A DNA stretch of 64,000 bases from Paramecium octaurelia (lineage: Eukaryota > Ciliophora > Oligohymenophorea > Peniculida > Parameciidae): NCBI GenBank assembly GCA_905182995.1, contig CAJJDP010000043.1, forward strand, positions 248,001 through 312,000, read 5' to 3'. Below the pieces are notes generated by a model. It worked only from the letters and a program-made list of their open reading frames with translations. It made no database searches and was not told the origin of the DNA. Below are positions 23,613 through 34,530 of the stretch, in pieces (position 1 is the stretch's first letter; each line of letters begins with the position of its first letter). The position numbers and the translations under genes were made by a program.

Positions 23613-23681
23613 TTTATTCATGAGCATTTATATATCATACAACATTCTATAAAATTGTTAAATAAATTAATTTATATACAC

Positions 23682-25650
23682 TCAGGTAGTGAAGACTCCC
23701 TTCTTTTCCAATCTCTTGTTCCTCTTTTTCAATTTGAATCCATGTTTCATCTTCCATATTTTCTTACCACTTATGGGTCTAAGACGAGATGAATCAACTA
23801 ATTCAGGATCTTCGTCTTCTTAATTGATTGTAACATATTAATTCTCAGGTTTCTTTGTCTTAGGTTTCTCTTCCTACTCAGGTAACATATTGTTATTCAT
23901 TTCATCATTCAACAATCGTCTCTTCCTTATCAATTTATCATTCGTTTAATCATGAACTCTCACAAGCACTTTGACCTTAGATTAATCTCCCTACATTTTC
24001 CTTTACTTCTTGATGAATTCTGGTAACAAATATTCGGGTACAGGACCTTAAGACATGAATTTATATTGATACCTTATGGCAATTATATTGCAGATCTATT
24101 TAACTTCTTCTTTAATTATACGATTTGATCCTACAACAATTCCTTCTCTTTCTAATTCTATTAAAAGTACTCCACTAGATCTGGTGACTTGATCATCTTC
24201 TTTTTGAAATCTATTTGCTCTGCCATTTTAACCTAATATTTAGATATATTTTTGGTGGTATCTTCTATACGATAACGGAATGCCTCGATTTCATTTTATT
24301 TTATTGGATATTCTTTGCAATTAACATTATTGTATTCAGCGTTTACAAATTACATTACTGTTTCAACATTTTATTCATTATTTGAAGCTATACACACAGT
24401 ATTGCTCACAGATTTTAAAATTTAATAAGGCAATTCGTTGGGCAATAAATTATATAGAATGATATTATCTAACTTCTTTAAAGTGTAAGGTTATTTGGAT
24501 TTTTTAGTTTGTTACTTGGTTCTTTCAAAGAATTCATTCTCCAAATCTAAAAAGACATTTGCAGTAGCTACAAGTATTTAGATAACTCCAGTATTGAAAG
24601 TTGACAAGGTATAATATTTAAGGGTTTTTGGGTTTTCATGGTTATAAATTTGATATCTTTCGATATTACATCTTTAAAAAAGTAATTGTAAATAATAAAT
24701 CTCAAACAAATTTTATACTATTATGAGTGTCTTTCCTTAGACAAGGTTTAGTTTCAAAGTGATATAAAGAACTATCTATTATTATGTAAAGTCTGAATAA
24801 AAATAGTAAAACAAATTGGGCAATTCATTTTTAGTTTATTAAACTACTCTATCTTCTTATTCTTACTCTTCCTAATCCTCTTCAATTTTGGCAACTGTAA
24901 TTGCCTTTCCAAGTATAACTTCAATCAATTTTTCATCTCCAACATAAATTGTGAATTGATTCTTGGAAATCCACTTAGAAACTGTTTCCAATTAGTGTTA
25001 TCCACCATAGAGAGTGGCTAGGTTGCAATCATCAAATAAAGCAAATTAGAAGCATTTATTATCAACCTTACCACTTGCCTTTAGTTTACTCACAGAATAA
25101 TAGGTGGCAAACAAAATAGACGGTTAAGTTACAGGAGGCAAGACAATATTGTATTGATCGTCTATTTATTATTAGCAGAAATAAGTACTTTTTGCATTTA
25201 GGGGAAATTGTGAATTAATATCAAGTAAGGCAATTTCTTAAGGATAATTGTCTAACAATTTTTGAACTACGGATTTGCAATGTGCTGATTATTCTCTGCT
25301 TGCTGAGGTAATGAGCAAATAATATCCATTCTATGATAAATGTGGTTAATTCTTACTTCTTCGTCTGGAGTAAAGTGATCCAAAGATTTTAAAAATTAAT
25401 CCAAAATAATCAAAAGACATGACATAGTTCTTCCACTTTATTTGGGTGCTTCGATGCAGGTTAAATGTTTTTTGTGTTGGATGATCTACATAATTGCTAT
25501 TAGAATTACTTGGAGCAAATTATTCATTATAAATGTGGGATGCTTGATGATACCGAACTCCCTTTTGAGTTGGGAGAGCAAAGGTGATGTCAATTGATGC
25601 TACTTGAAGAATTGTTGGATTGTAAGTTCGTGATCAATATATTACTCCAT
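23682..25650 (-). CDS. DDX56/Dbp9-family RNA-helicase-like protein with degenerate motifs
   Basis: Three exons, two 26-nt introns, 638 residues (human DDX56 has 547). Homology is clearest in the C-terminal third: EIEAFRYRIEDTTKNISKYQ, MIKSPDLVEYFQQNQKEKEL and GPVPEYLLPEFIKK align with the DDX56/Dbp9 tail, and LYITLKLNLVQGKTLIIVQN matches the start of RecA domain 2. Yet the catalytic motifs are eroded: Walker A reads APKQSGRT (residues 68-75), DEAD reads FDDCN, SAT reads FTIYVG, and the HRxGRxxR region reads LPYQILKSVSNT. The N-terminus MEQYIDHELTIQQFF and the intron that joins it are inferred from the frame. Dbp9/DDX56 acts in 60S ribosome assembly; this member is probably a structural, non-ATPase paralog. 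It starts 19 bp after the aquaporin stop. Confidence 0.8.
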
Positions 25651-25669
25651 AATTAAATTTATATATGTC

Positions 25670-26505
25670 TCATTTTTTTAATAAAGGCAAATATATTGAA
25701 TTGTAGAAAATCGATGCCATATATGCCCCAAACAGTGGAGCAAATAGAAACACCCAAAAATTAGCTAATTTAGTTGTGTCATTCACCCAGAATGCTTCAA
25801 ATAATTCCAATCCAACACCCATGGCTGGATTTAAGCAACCTCAAATTGAAGTGTACAAATTACCTCCAGAATGTGATGATAACTATCTCGAAAAAAATAG
25901 AGCCAATGCAATCCAAGCGATACCTGCAATATCATTATTAGTCTAACGTGTTTATTCATGAACTTGAATATGAATGAATAGAACAAACATAAAGGTTCCA
26001 AAAGCCTAAATTAAGGTGATGCAAGTACTTCTCCACACAAATCAGCAAGCATCCACTCTATGTTTGTACTCTTAATACTAGGAGATGTCACCACTCCCAA
26101 TATTAAATAAGCGATCCAAGCACCTCCAACTGCACCTAATAATTGAGCTGTCCAATAGATTCTCAAAGTCCATGAACTAATGGTATCGTCACAATAGAAG
26201 CTAAATGATACTGCTGGATTGACATGACCACCAGTAAATTTGCAAGTCAAAAATATTGCTGCATACAAATAAGCAGCAATCAAGATATCAGATCCATTAG
26301 ATGCCACTATGCCATATGCGAATAATCCTGTTCCGATTGTCTCGAAAATAAATATGATTGTTAAATCCCCGAATGTTTTAGGGGCTGGTCTTTTTACTGG
26401 TGGTTCATTAGGCTCTTCTACATCAAATTGAATGAGATGTGTCTGTGGTTATTGAACTTCCTTTTGTTGCTCTTCATTTTCTTTTCTTTATTGAGGCGAT
26501 TCCAT
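25670..26505 (-). CDS. aquaporin/MIP-family channel
   Basis: Three exons. After a 50-residue cytoplasmic Gln/Pro-rich head comes helix 1 (FGDLTIIFIFETIGTGLFAY), then CKFTGGHVNPAVSFSF with the first NPA, LRIYWTAQLLGAVGGAWIAY, AFGTFMFVLFIHIQV, GIAWIALALFFSR, and GGCLNPAMGVGLELFEAF with the second NPA, ending FLFAPLFGAYMASIFYNSIY. Both NPA boxes are present, but the residue after the second is Met instead of the almost invariant Arg of the selectivity filter (usual NPAR). Water, glycerol or other small solutes may pass; the filter is atypical. Introns of 23 and 24 nt; the second ends GAG or is shifted by a base. Confidence 0.88.
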
Positions 26506-26553
26506 TTTATAAATAAATAAAATATAATAAAAGTTTGAGTTAATATGCTAAAT

Positions 26554-28833
26554 TCAAGGTTAGTTAAATAGATATTTTGAAGAATTAATAGATGAATGGC
26601 TAGGCAATTTGCTAAAATTAAAGCGATCTTTCTTAGAAGAATTTGAAGAGATGTTAATTAACGAGGGTTGACGAGGAGATCCATATTAAGACTGTTGTTA
26701 TTGTTCAAATCTTGTAGATGATTATTATTAGGGTGATTGAATTTGTAGTTTTAATTAGGAAAGCATGACACCGCTTTCTCCCCTTTTGATACTATTGTAT
26801 TCGGATCCCCCTCGATTTCTGTCTGGATCATTGACTTCATTTGGTTTAACTATACTGATTGTCATTATTGTATGTCTATCCTGTCTAGTTGATTGATTCT
26901 CCTATTCAAAAGGAATCGACTTATTATTTAAGGAAACCTTTCCTTTCTGTATTTGATATGCTTTTCTCTAATCACTCAATTTGACTTAATCGATAAACCC
27001 TCCTTAAATATTTAGCTTCTGAAGTGATGACTATTGTGAGCTGGTTGGCAAATCCTCCTTGTCTTTGAATATCTTCTCTAATTGAGCTTTGCATTTTAGA
27101 CATCCCCTCCATGATCCTATTCTATTTTCATTTCATTCAAATACCTAAATTATTCGACCGCCTTTTATAAATTTTTCTCACATGATATCCCTTTATAGTG
27201 AATCTTCCCTCTCATATAATTTATAATAGATTGATCCTTCAAAATATCTTCCAACTAATCCATCAGAGATAGAAAATCAGTTATCTAACCTTCTTCTCTC
27301 TGTAAATTTTGAAAACGAAGATTAAGTAATTTTTTGGCACACTTAAAATCACCTTTAAATGCACCTTATTCGAAGATTAAGTCAGCCATTATAGGGTTGG
27401 CCTGCAATTCCTCCCCTAAACCATTTAACAACATCATTCCAAGATCGTAAAATGCTGGTAAATAGTCTTGATTCTTGGCTTGACTGAGTAATGGAAGAAT
27501 TAATTGCTTTCTATTCTATTTGTGTATAAATTATCTACTTACTTTATTTAAACTTTATTTGCTCATTTCTTGATACAACAAAGATAATTTATAGGTAGCC
27601 TCCACTGAATTTTTTTTTTGAGCTTACTTATAAAAGTACTCAGCATCTTAGTAGTCTTTTTCCAAAGAGTCTATCATTAATATTTAAAATTATTATTGTT
27701 ACAATTTTATAACTACAAACCTGAGGTGTACAAATCACCTAAATATATCATTGAAGGCACGTGATTCAATTCTGCTGCTTTCCTTAGTAGTTTGATAGCT
27801 AAATCACAATCCTTAGTTTTGATTGTTGTCACACTTGATTTCCTACTCTATTGTTCGTCTTTTTCAAAAAATTTGTCAAAAACTTTCTCTTCCTAAAATA
27901 TTACTTGTTATTTATTACTAATATCAATCTGGATGCCCAATAGACACTAAATGTCTGTCCTTGGTCTGCACTCAATTTAAAGTAGTTAAAAGCCTACCAC
28001 AAGTGGTGTTATAATTCATTACCTGATCATAATCTTTTTCTACTAGTTCTCCATCCATCAATATCTATCCCATTATTGCCTATGCGATTGGGTGGCTCTC
28101 TTCTGACAATCTTTTGTATATTTGCAAAGCACTGTCTCTATTTTTCTCTATTCCCAAACCTGCGTACATTTCATGGGCATTTCTCAATTACGTATCTAAA
28201 TATCCTTTTTTCGATTTTTTTAAGTTTTCGAAATTCTTAGTCCTGATCTCATTTGTGAATTACTCAAACCACTAATTTAAACGTTATTTAAATTCATTTG
28301 TAGAAATTGTACTCGTAGTTCTGTTTTCCAACATCAACACTTATTCCCAGAAATAGCACATCTTTTCCAACGCACGCAATTGTTTATCATACTGCTTATT
28401 AGCAGGTCCTTTGCATGGCCATTTGATTGATTCTAATAAACTGAATGCCTCATGCACTTCTTAGATAGTCCTTATGGTATCTCTTTGTAGATTGAACAAT
28501 GACTGAGTAATCTTAATCTTTATTTAGCATTCCTAAGAACTGTAATTCTTAAGAATCTACTGTGCCTAACTCAATATTTATGTTGATAACTATCTCTTCC
28601 CTTCATCCAGCTTCGAACTTCTCTCAACCTAAGATATGAGGTCAGCTAAATAAATGGAAAAGTGTACATATTTATTAATGGGCTACCTCAAATCTGAATC
28701 CCTCATAAAATTATTAATCGCACTCCGTAGAATTAGCACTCGCTTAATCACAATATTGTTCTATAATCTAATTTAAATTTTCTTGATGACTCTTGTATAA
28801 GCTATTGTTGACATATCGCGAATTCAGTGACAT
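26554..28833 (-). CDS. Sel1-like repeat (TPR-related) protein
   Basis: Start MSLNSRYVNNSLYKSHQENL. From about residue 140 the sequence is a series of Sel1-like repeats: NRDSALQIYKRLSEESHPIA, AFNYFKLSADQGQTFSVYWA, CDLAIKLLRKAAELNHVPSM then IYLGDLYTSG, YQDAEYFYKQAQKKNSVEAT, MADLIFEQGAFKGDFKCAKK. The C-terminal 180 residues are Ser/Gln-rich and disordered. Sel1 proteins are adaptors, for example in ERAD and signalling; nothing here points to one partner. At least five introns are present. Two are long for this genome (about 41 nt near 28690 and 50 nt near 27720), the rest about 26. Confidence 0.75.
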
Positions 28834-28869
28834 ATATATAATTTATTAATAATAATTATTATTTTCTTC

Positions 28870-29646
28870 TCATCTCTTCTGTCCACTCCAAGATTGAAGT
28901 TCCATAAACTTGTTTTGAGATTTACTCAGCATATCTTAAGTTTACTAATTAATCTACCCAATCATACCTTTAAACGAACTTTCAAAGTCTCCTCATCCTT
29001 TAATAATTTCTCCCTTGTCTTTTTCAGTTTCTCCTCAATCATTTTCTCATAAGAAACTCTCTCCTTATAAAATTATTAAGACTTCATCTCATCCAATTTC
29101 TTGGTCTCCTCCTTCTTTTTCTTCCTCTCCTTCTCTTCCTAATACAATACTTCCCTAATCTTTTGGTTCTCCTGAAGTATGCAATCCCTCGCTCTACTTA
29201 ATGACATTTTCATTGTACTCTTGTATTCTTTTACTTATGATTATCTCATTGAATCTCTAAAATCACTCATTGCCATAATATACCCCAATTTCTATGCTAA
29301 CTTCCGTTTTTGTATGAACTCCTTCTCACCTTTTTTTATTTATTCAATTTGCTGCTTCCTTTTTTTCATAGTTTCATCCTTTATTTATTTAGCCTCCTCT
29401 GCTAATTCCTACAATTCCTTCTTTACTTAGATTCCATTCTCTATATTCTCTGCTGCCATCTCATATAATTTAGCCTACCTACATCAAGTTACATTTTACA
29501 AGATGTAAATTTTTCTACTCTGCTTATTTTAGCAAAGTAATTTTAGCCATCTACCTTTCATATGCTAGTTTTTCTTGTCTCTTTTAATCAGTAGCCTAGG
29601 GCAAAGGAATTGCAGGTCTATCATCGTCATTTTAAGTCCTTGACAT
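28870..29646 (-). CDS. coiled-coil protein, unknown
   Basis: Three exons: MSRTQNDDDRPAIPLPQATD then basic/acidic helix, 25-nt intron, long coiled coil (AKLYEMAAENIENGIQVKKE; MAMSDFRDSMRQSQVKEYKS; EEKERKKKKEETKKLDEMKS), 23-nt intron, and a short tail MLSKSQNKFMELQSWSGQKR before TGA. About 240 residues. Probably a cytoskeletal or axonemal component given its neighbours and texture, but no domain is recognised. Confidence 0.7.
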
Positions 29647-30939
29647 ATCGAGAATTTATATTAAAAATATAATAATTTTAATCTCCTTAAATTCCTTAAA
29701 GATTCTTCTTGAACTCATTTTATTCCCCCTTTATATTAACCATCTAGACTATATATTTGATTGAATGGTACTCTCATAACATTTAATTTATTCAATTTTA
29801 CAAATATTTATAAAATTTCTTTTAAAATAAAATGCGAAATTAATATGATTTAAAAAATTTTGTAAAATTCTTTCTTTTAGAAGTTTCTAAATTATTCATA
29901 TCTCTATGATTAAATTCTCAATTTTACTTAAATAGAAAAAAAGAGGGTTTCTTCATTCATTTCAGACTCATTGTTTAATTAAGCCTATTTCAGTTACAAA
30001 AAAGAGAAGATATGGAAACTACTTATGAATAATTAAAGTCATCTACAATGTTAAAATAATTTTTCTCCTGAAAGTATTAATATCAAAAGAGAATAATTTT
30101 AATCAAATATTGATTTATAGAGCAATTTTCAATAATATAATTAGAAAATATGTATGTCTAATTTTTCCATTTTTTATGAAAAATATTTCTTAAAATTATC
30201 TAATAGTTAAAGTCGTAAATGCAATATAAAAATTTACTTTAAATTTAATAGCTGATTATTTATTATTTTTTAAAATTTGATGTAAAAAAATGTCAAAAAT
30301 TGAAATATGAATGATTAGCAAAATTTTATAAATAAGAGGTATTGTTTTATCGTCTACCCATGAAAGTCTTATATAATCATAGTTTCATTAGATTTGAAAG
30401 TAAAGAATTTATACTAATTAAATTATATTTTATAAACGAGATTAATATTAGTTCATACAATCGAAAAAGATTCATAAACAATTGTTTAAATTAATTTCAA
30501 CTTAAAGTATGAATTAAACTTTATAAATTCTAGAATTCTTATTATCATTCAAGAATACCACAGATTTCAAACATAGAAAACAATCAAGAATAATACAGAG
30601 ATCAACTTATATATTTGAGATGAAAACTGAAAATCAGAAAAGAGTTAATTTAAAAATATTTTTGCTTTTTATTTAATTTCAAAAGTTCATTCAAAAATCT
30701 GGACCAATGATTCATTGAATTATTCTAATTAGTAAATACTTTGTAATTATTTTTATATACAGTTTTAACATTTAAAAGATAAAATGATTAAAGTTGTTAA
30801 AAATACTTTAGATATTCATTATGGAATGATTAGAATTTAATGAAAAAAGCTTATAATAATGACGAATTAAGTAAAATAGATAGATTATGAATAACTAAAG
30901 ACCTTATTAATGGGATTAAATACATATTAAATATAATAA
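29647..30939. other. gene-poor spacer
   Basis: About 1.3 kb of strongly AT-rich sequence with short frames only. I find no repeat, RNA-like structure or coding texture that survives inspection. It lies between two divergent genes, so it contains both promoters. Confidence 0.5.
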
Positions 30940-31935
30940 ATGAAATAAAATTTGGAAGAAATAGCAGCCACAATTCCGAATTACAAAATGGTTGATGGCA
31001 AATATTACATCAAAACAACAAAATTGGGAAAAGGAAATTTTGCGGAAACGTATATATAAAAATATACAAAAGTCATTTGGCTACATTGAAAGACAATGAG
31101 AAAATAGTTTATGCATGTAAATTAATTGCAAAACAAAATATCATCGAAAAACTTAAAAAAAGCAATAATCCAGATAGCAGAAAAGAATATATTATCAACT
31201 CGCTAAAAAAAGAGGTATCATCTTTTACCATTTATTTTTTAGGTTTCTTTGTGGAAGTAGATGGATCATCCTAATATTGTTAAGTTTATTGATTTCTCTG
31301 AGACTCCAAATAATATTTATTTCTTTTTGGAATACTGCAATGGTGGAGATTTAGATATGCTCATCAAAGATAAAGGAAAATTGAGTGAATAAGAAGCAGC
31401 CGATATTTTTCTCTAAATTGCAGAAGGATGTTCATACTTATATGACAAAAGTGTTTTCCACAGAGATCTAAAACCTGAAAATATATTGATACATAATGGT
31501 ACAGCAAAATTAGCAGATTTTGGTTTTGCAAAAGTAATTGAAGAAGATAAAAAAGATGTGGCTGCCCATGGAACGTCAGTAGGAACACCTTATTATATGG
31601 CTCCATAGATTTTAGCAGGGGAAGAGTATTTATATAGAAATATATGATTTAGCTATTGCATTAAATGTGATGTCTGGTCTTTGGGTGTAATTCTTTATTA
31701 AATGTTATTTGGAGTGCTTCCATGGAAAGATACAAATTCTATTATATAGTTGTTGAATGCTATCAATAATTAGAAAATTCAATTTCCAAATACAAATCCA
31801 GTTGGTTAAGAGATGAAAGACTTAATAACAGTATAGAATATATTTATCAATTATTAGAAAATGCTTTAAAAAAGAGAAGAAGATCGTATTAATATTAAGG
31901 AAGTGTGCGAATGTTTGAACAAAATAAAAAAGTGA
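30940..31935 (+). CDS. Ser/Thr protein kinase, ULK/CAMK-like
   Basis: Four exons. N-terminal lobe: [20 protein letters not shown] gives the glycine loop; [16 protein letters not shown] the ATP lysine. The catalytic loop is [20 protein letters not shown], the metal loop ADFGFAK, and the activation segment ends [19 protein letters not shown], where APE is APQ (Gln from TAG). C-lobe: [20 protein letters not shown]. The short hinge [15 protein letters not shown] and ending [18 protein letters not shown] suit an ATG1/ULK-like or small CAMK-like ciliate kinase without extra domains. All catalytic residues are present, so it should be active; substrate unknown. Introns about 23, 28 and 27 nt, two of them ending AAAG or TTTAG. 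Confidence 0.9.
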
Positions 31936-31979
31936 TATAAAATATTAAAATATATGCATTATTTTATTTATATTCTAAC

Positions 31980-32523
31980 TCATTAACCAATTAAGGCAGA
32001 TGCTGTCTTTGAGACACTTAAAGATAGTAAGAAATATATACTATTTCCAATTTGATGGCAATTTTTGGGTTCTTCTGTAATATCTGCTAAGTCTATGGAT
32101 TCTGCTTTCAACCAAAATCAATCTGAATTTGCTTGTGATATCACCTCTATTCTTCTCCAAATGCTTTCTGATTTAAACAGCCTTTTTAATTAAGGCATAT
32201 AAATCTTCAGGGATTTTTGGAGCACAACCTAAAATTTTAATTATTGCCATACCTCTTTTCTTTAAGATTCTCAAGATCTTTTAACCTGTTAAGAATCTGG
32301 TTTGGGGGATACCTTATTAATCTCTTAAATAAACTCCGATTTGAGATCCATTCAAACCTATAAAATTGCAATAATGTTAAACGAAACCTTTCTTAGCTAA
32401 ATTAACAATTTAGTCAACGATTGATTTAGATGATAAAGTCAACCATTTTGGTGCTTTTCTTTTATATGGGAGGGCTGAACCAGAAATACCCTTTCCCTTT
32501 CCCTTAGCTTACATACGTCCCAT
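31980..32523 (-). CDS. RPS13: 40S ribosomal protein uS15 (RPS13)
   Basis: Four exons. [20 protein letters not shown] matches the universal eukaryotic start, with codon 5 a TAA read as Gln. It continues [93 protein letters not shown] and ends [15 protein letters not shown]. Three introns (about 30, 24 and 25 nt) are fixed by alignment with the family. uS15 binds the central domain of 18S rRNA. It starts 39 bp downstream of the DRC9-like gene on the same strand. Confidence 0.97.
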
Positions 32524-32562
32524 GAATTAATTTAAGATTTAATTTTATTTAAATTTGTTTAG

Positions 32563-33779
32563 TCATTTCTTTGGTTTCTTGGGTTTCTTTTTTTTGGCAC
32601 CTAAACCGTATAGTTCTTTTCTTTCCATTAGTTCGTTCTAAATTAATTTAATGGCATTTTCCATTCGCAATTATTGTAATTCTCTTAATTTTTTAGCTTC
32701 TTATTCTTAGATTTCCTAAACTACATGAATGAATATACTTTTCTCTCACGTTCTTATTTTTCTAATTCTTCCTTCTCAAATCTTCTGTTCAGTTTATCGA
32801 GTTCGTCTAACATAATATTTTTTTGTTCAGTCAATTTTTCTATTTTATCTTCTAGTTCTTATTTTTTTTCATCCATATATTTATTTTGATCATCTGTTTT
32901 CTTTTTTGATTCTTCCTAAATTTATATAATAATATTAAGTACTTCTTTTCTTATTAAGTAATCCTTTAATTATTTATGAACCTTTTCTTCTGTCTCTATT
33001 TTTGTAGTAAAATTTTAGATTTATTATTCAATATCCTTTAATGCAAATTCAAACACTCTCATTTGGGTATTTTCTTTAGATGTACCTACTTTCTCATCAT
33101 ACTTTTTTTTTAAATCAGCTCTATTTGTTTTATATAATAGTTTTTCTTTCAAAGATTAAATATTCTTTTATTTTTCTGTTTTCTCGTGTTCATGTTCTTT
33201 TATTTCTTAAGTTTTATCATTCTACAGTTTTTTAATTTCAGCCGCTAACTCTTTTTCTCTTACTGCAAATTTTCTTAAAGAATCCTATTCTTCTAAACTA
33301 TTCGTAACATTTTGAGCAAATTTGTTTAATTGATTATTTTAGATAAATGTTTTGAGATTCTTAATTAACTTGATATAAATACTTCTAAATCTGAGATCAA
33401 TCCTGCTCTCTCTTCATATACCTTTAATGAATCCTAATCTATATTTGGATTTTCTTTAAATAACCTTTTATTTGAAATGAAACTTATACCTACATAATTT
33501 CTTAGTACTTTCTTTGAGTCTCTATGCTACCTCCTGAATATGCTTCTATGTTTCAGTTAATTACTTTCTATTAGAGATTCCAACCAAGGTACTTCTTTTG
33601 GCTACTAATTCTGCATATTTAACTTCCAATGTTTATTGATCAGTCAGCAATTTACTTTGTTCATATCCTGCTAATTCTGAAGAGATATCATTATCTCTAG
33701 TGATTTCTCCAATAAATTATAATTTCAGAATGCAATCCTTAAGCACAAATTACAATTTGTGTTAATCTATGGGATTCAT
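32563..33779 (-). CDS. DRC9/IQCG-like axonemal coiled-coil protein
   Basis: Start MNPIDQHKLQFVLKDCILKL, then mostly coiled coil (QSKLLTDQQTLEVKYAELVA; NRKQLTETQKHIQEVAQRLK; FALKDIEQQIQNFTTKIETE; KIEKLTEQKNIMLDELDKLN). The C-terminus reads LRMENAIKLIQNELMERKEL then YGLGAKKKKPKKPKK. A single degenerate IQ motif followed by a lysine-rich tail, after a long coiled coil, is the architecture of IQCG/DRC9 of the nexin-dynein regulatory complex. Several small introns. About 385 residues, close to the family's size. Other IQ/coiled-coil cilia proteins cannot be excluded. Confidence 0.6.
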
Positions 33780-33786
33780 TTTTTAT

Positions 33787-33808
33787 TAATTTATATATAT
33801 ATATATTT
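33787..33808. repeat. TA dinucleotide run
   Basis: A short (TA)n tract just upstream of the DRC9-like start codon. Probably a simple-sequence part of the leader or promoter. Confidence 0.6.
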
Positions 33809-33881
33809 ATATCTGTTTTAATGCTCATTCAAATTTGTAAAACTATTTGGGCTTGTCAATTTGATTGCTAAATTAAATGAA

Positions 33882-34325
33882 TCATGAATACATGCCATGA
33901 TGCCATAAGGATGGCTCGAAATTGTTGTCATCATCAATGAAAAAGAATTTTTTATCTAATTCTGGCACATCAAACTTATTTTCCCAAACAGGAGCTCCAT
34001 CAAGCAATTTTCCTATTTCTGGTTTGATGCTATTTGAGTAATAACTTCCAGATGCAAATCTATTGTAACAATTAATTTGATTGAATTACCTTGTTCCTAA
34101 AAACACTGCACCAACAATTCCAGCTTTGAAATAAATGGCTAACTTCTTTGCTGGACCTATTCTATTTACTGCCTCTAAACTCAAATAAGTGGTTAGTAGT
34201 GTTGCCTTATTCTAGAAACTAGATTATCCATTCACTAAATTAATGACCTAATTTTATGTTTCTGTTGGGACAAGTGAAGTGTGAGTCCACCAAGACTTAT
34301 TATTTTATGTGAGGTTGATATACAT
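33882..34325 (-). CDS. small conserved-looking protein, possibly mitochondrial
   Basis: Two exons with a 30-nt intron give 137 residues. Start MYINLTQNNKSWWTHTSLVP. The middle (LEAVNRIGPAKKLAIYFKAG then IVGAVFLGTRF) has one hydrophobic helix; the C-terminus is rich in aromatic and acidic residues (KFDVPELDKKFFFIDDDNNF, EPSLWHHGMYS). Size, one helix and aromatic tail resemble accessory subunits of mitochondrial inner-membrane complexes, but I recognise no family. Confidence 0.6.
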
Positions 34326-34530
34326 TAAATTATTTAATAAATCTTAAATTATTAATGTAAATAAAAGAATTGCTCATTATTATTATCTCATATGTAAAAT
34401 ACAGATTAAATTAATAAGAAAAATTCTTATTCTAATATAACTAGATTATTAAATGGATATACATTAAAATTACAAATACATTTCCTATTATTTTTAAACA
34501 AATATATATAAATAATATTTATAAGCCACA

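Noticed and set aside
29179-29430. Plus-strand hydrophobic ORF of 83 residues
   Set aside because: Antisense of the minus-strand coiled-coil gene at 28870-29646; Lys/Glu codons read backwards give Leu/Phe/Ser.
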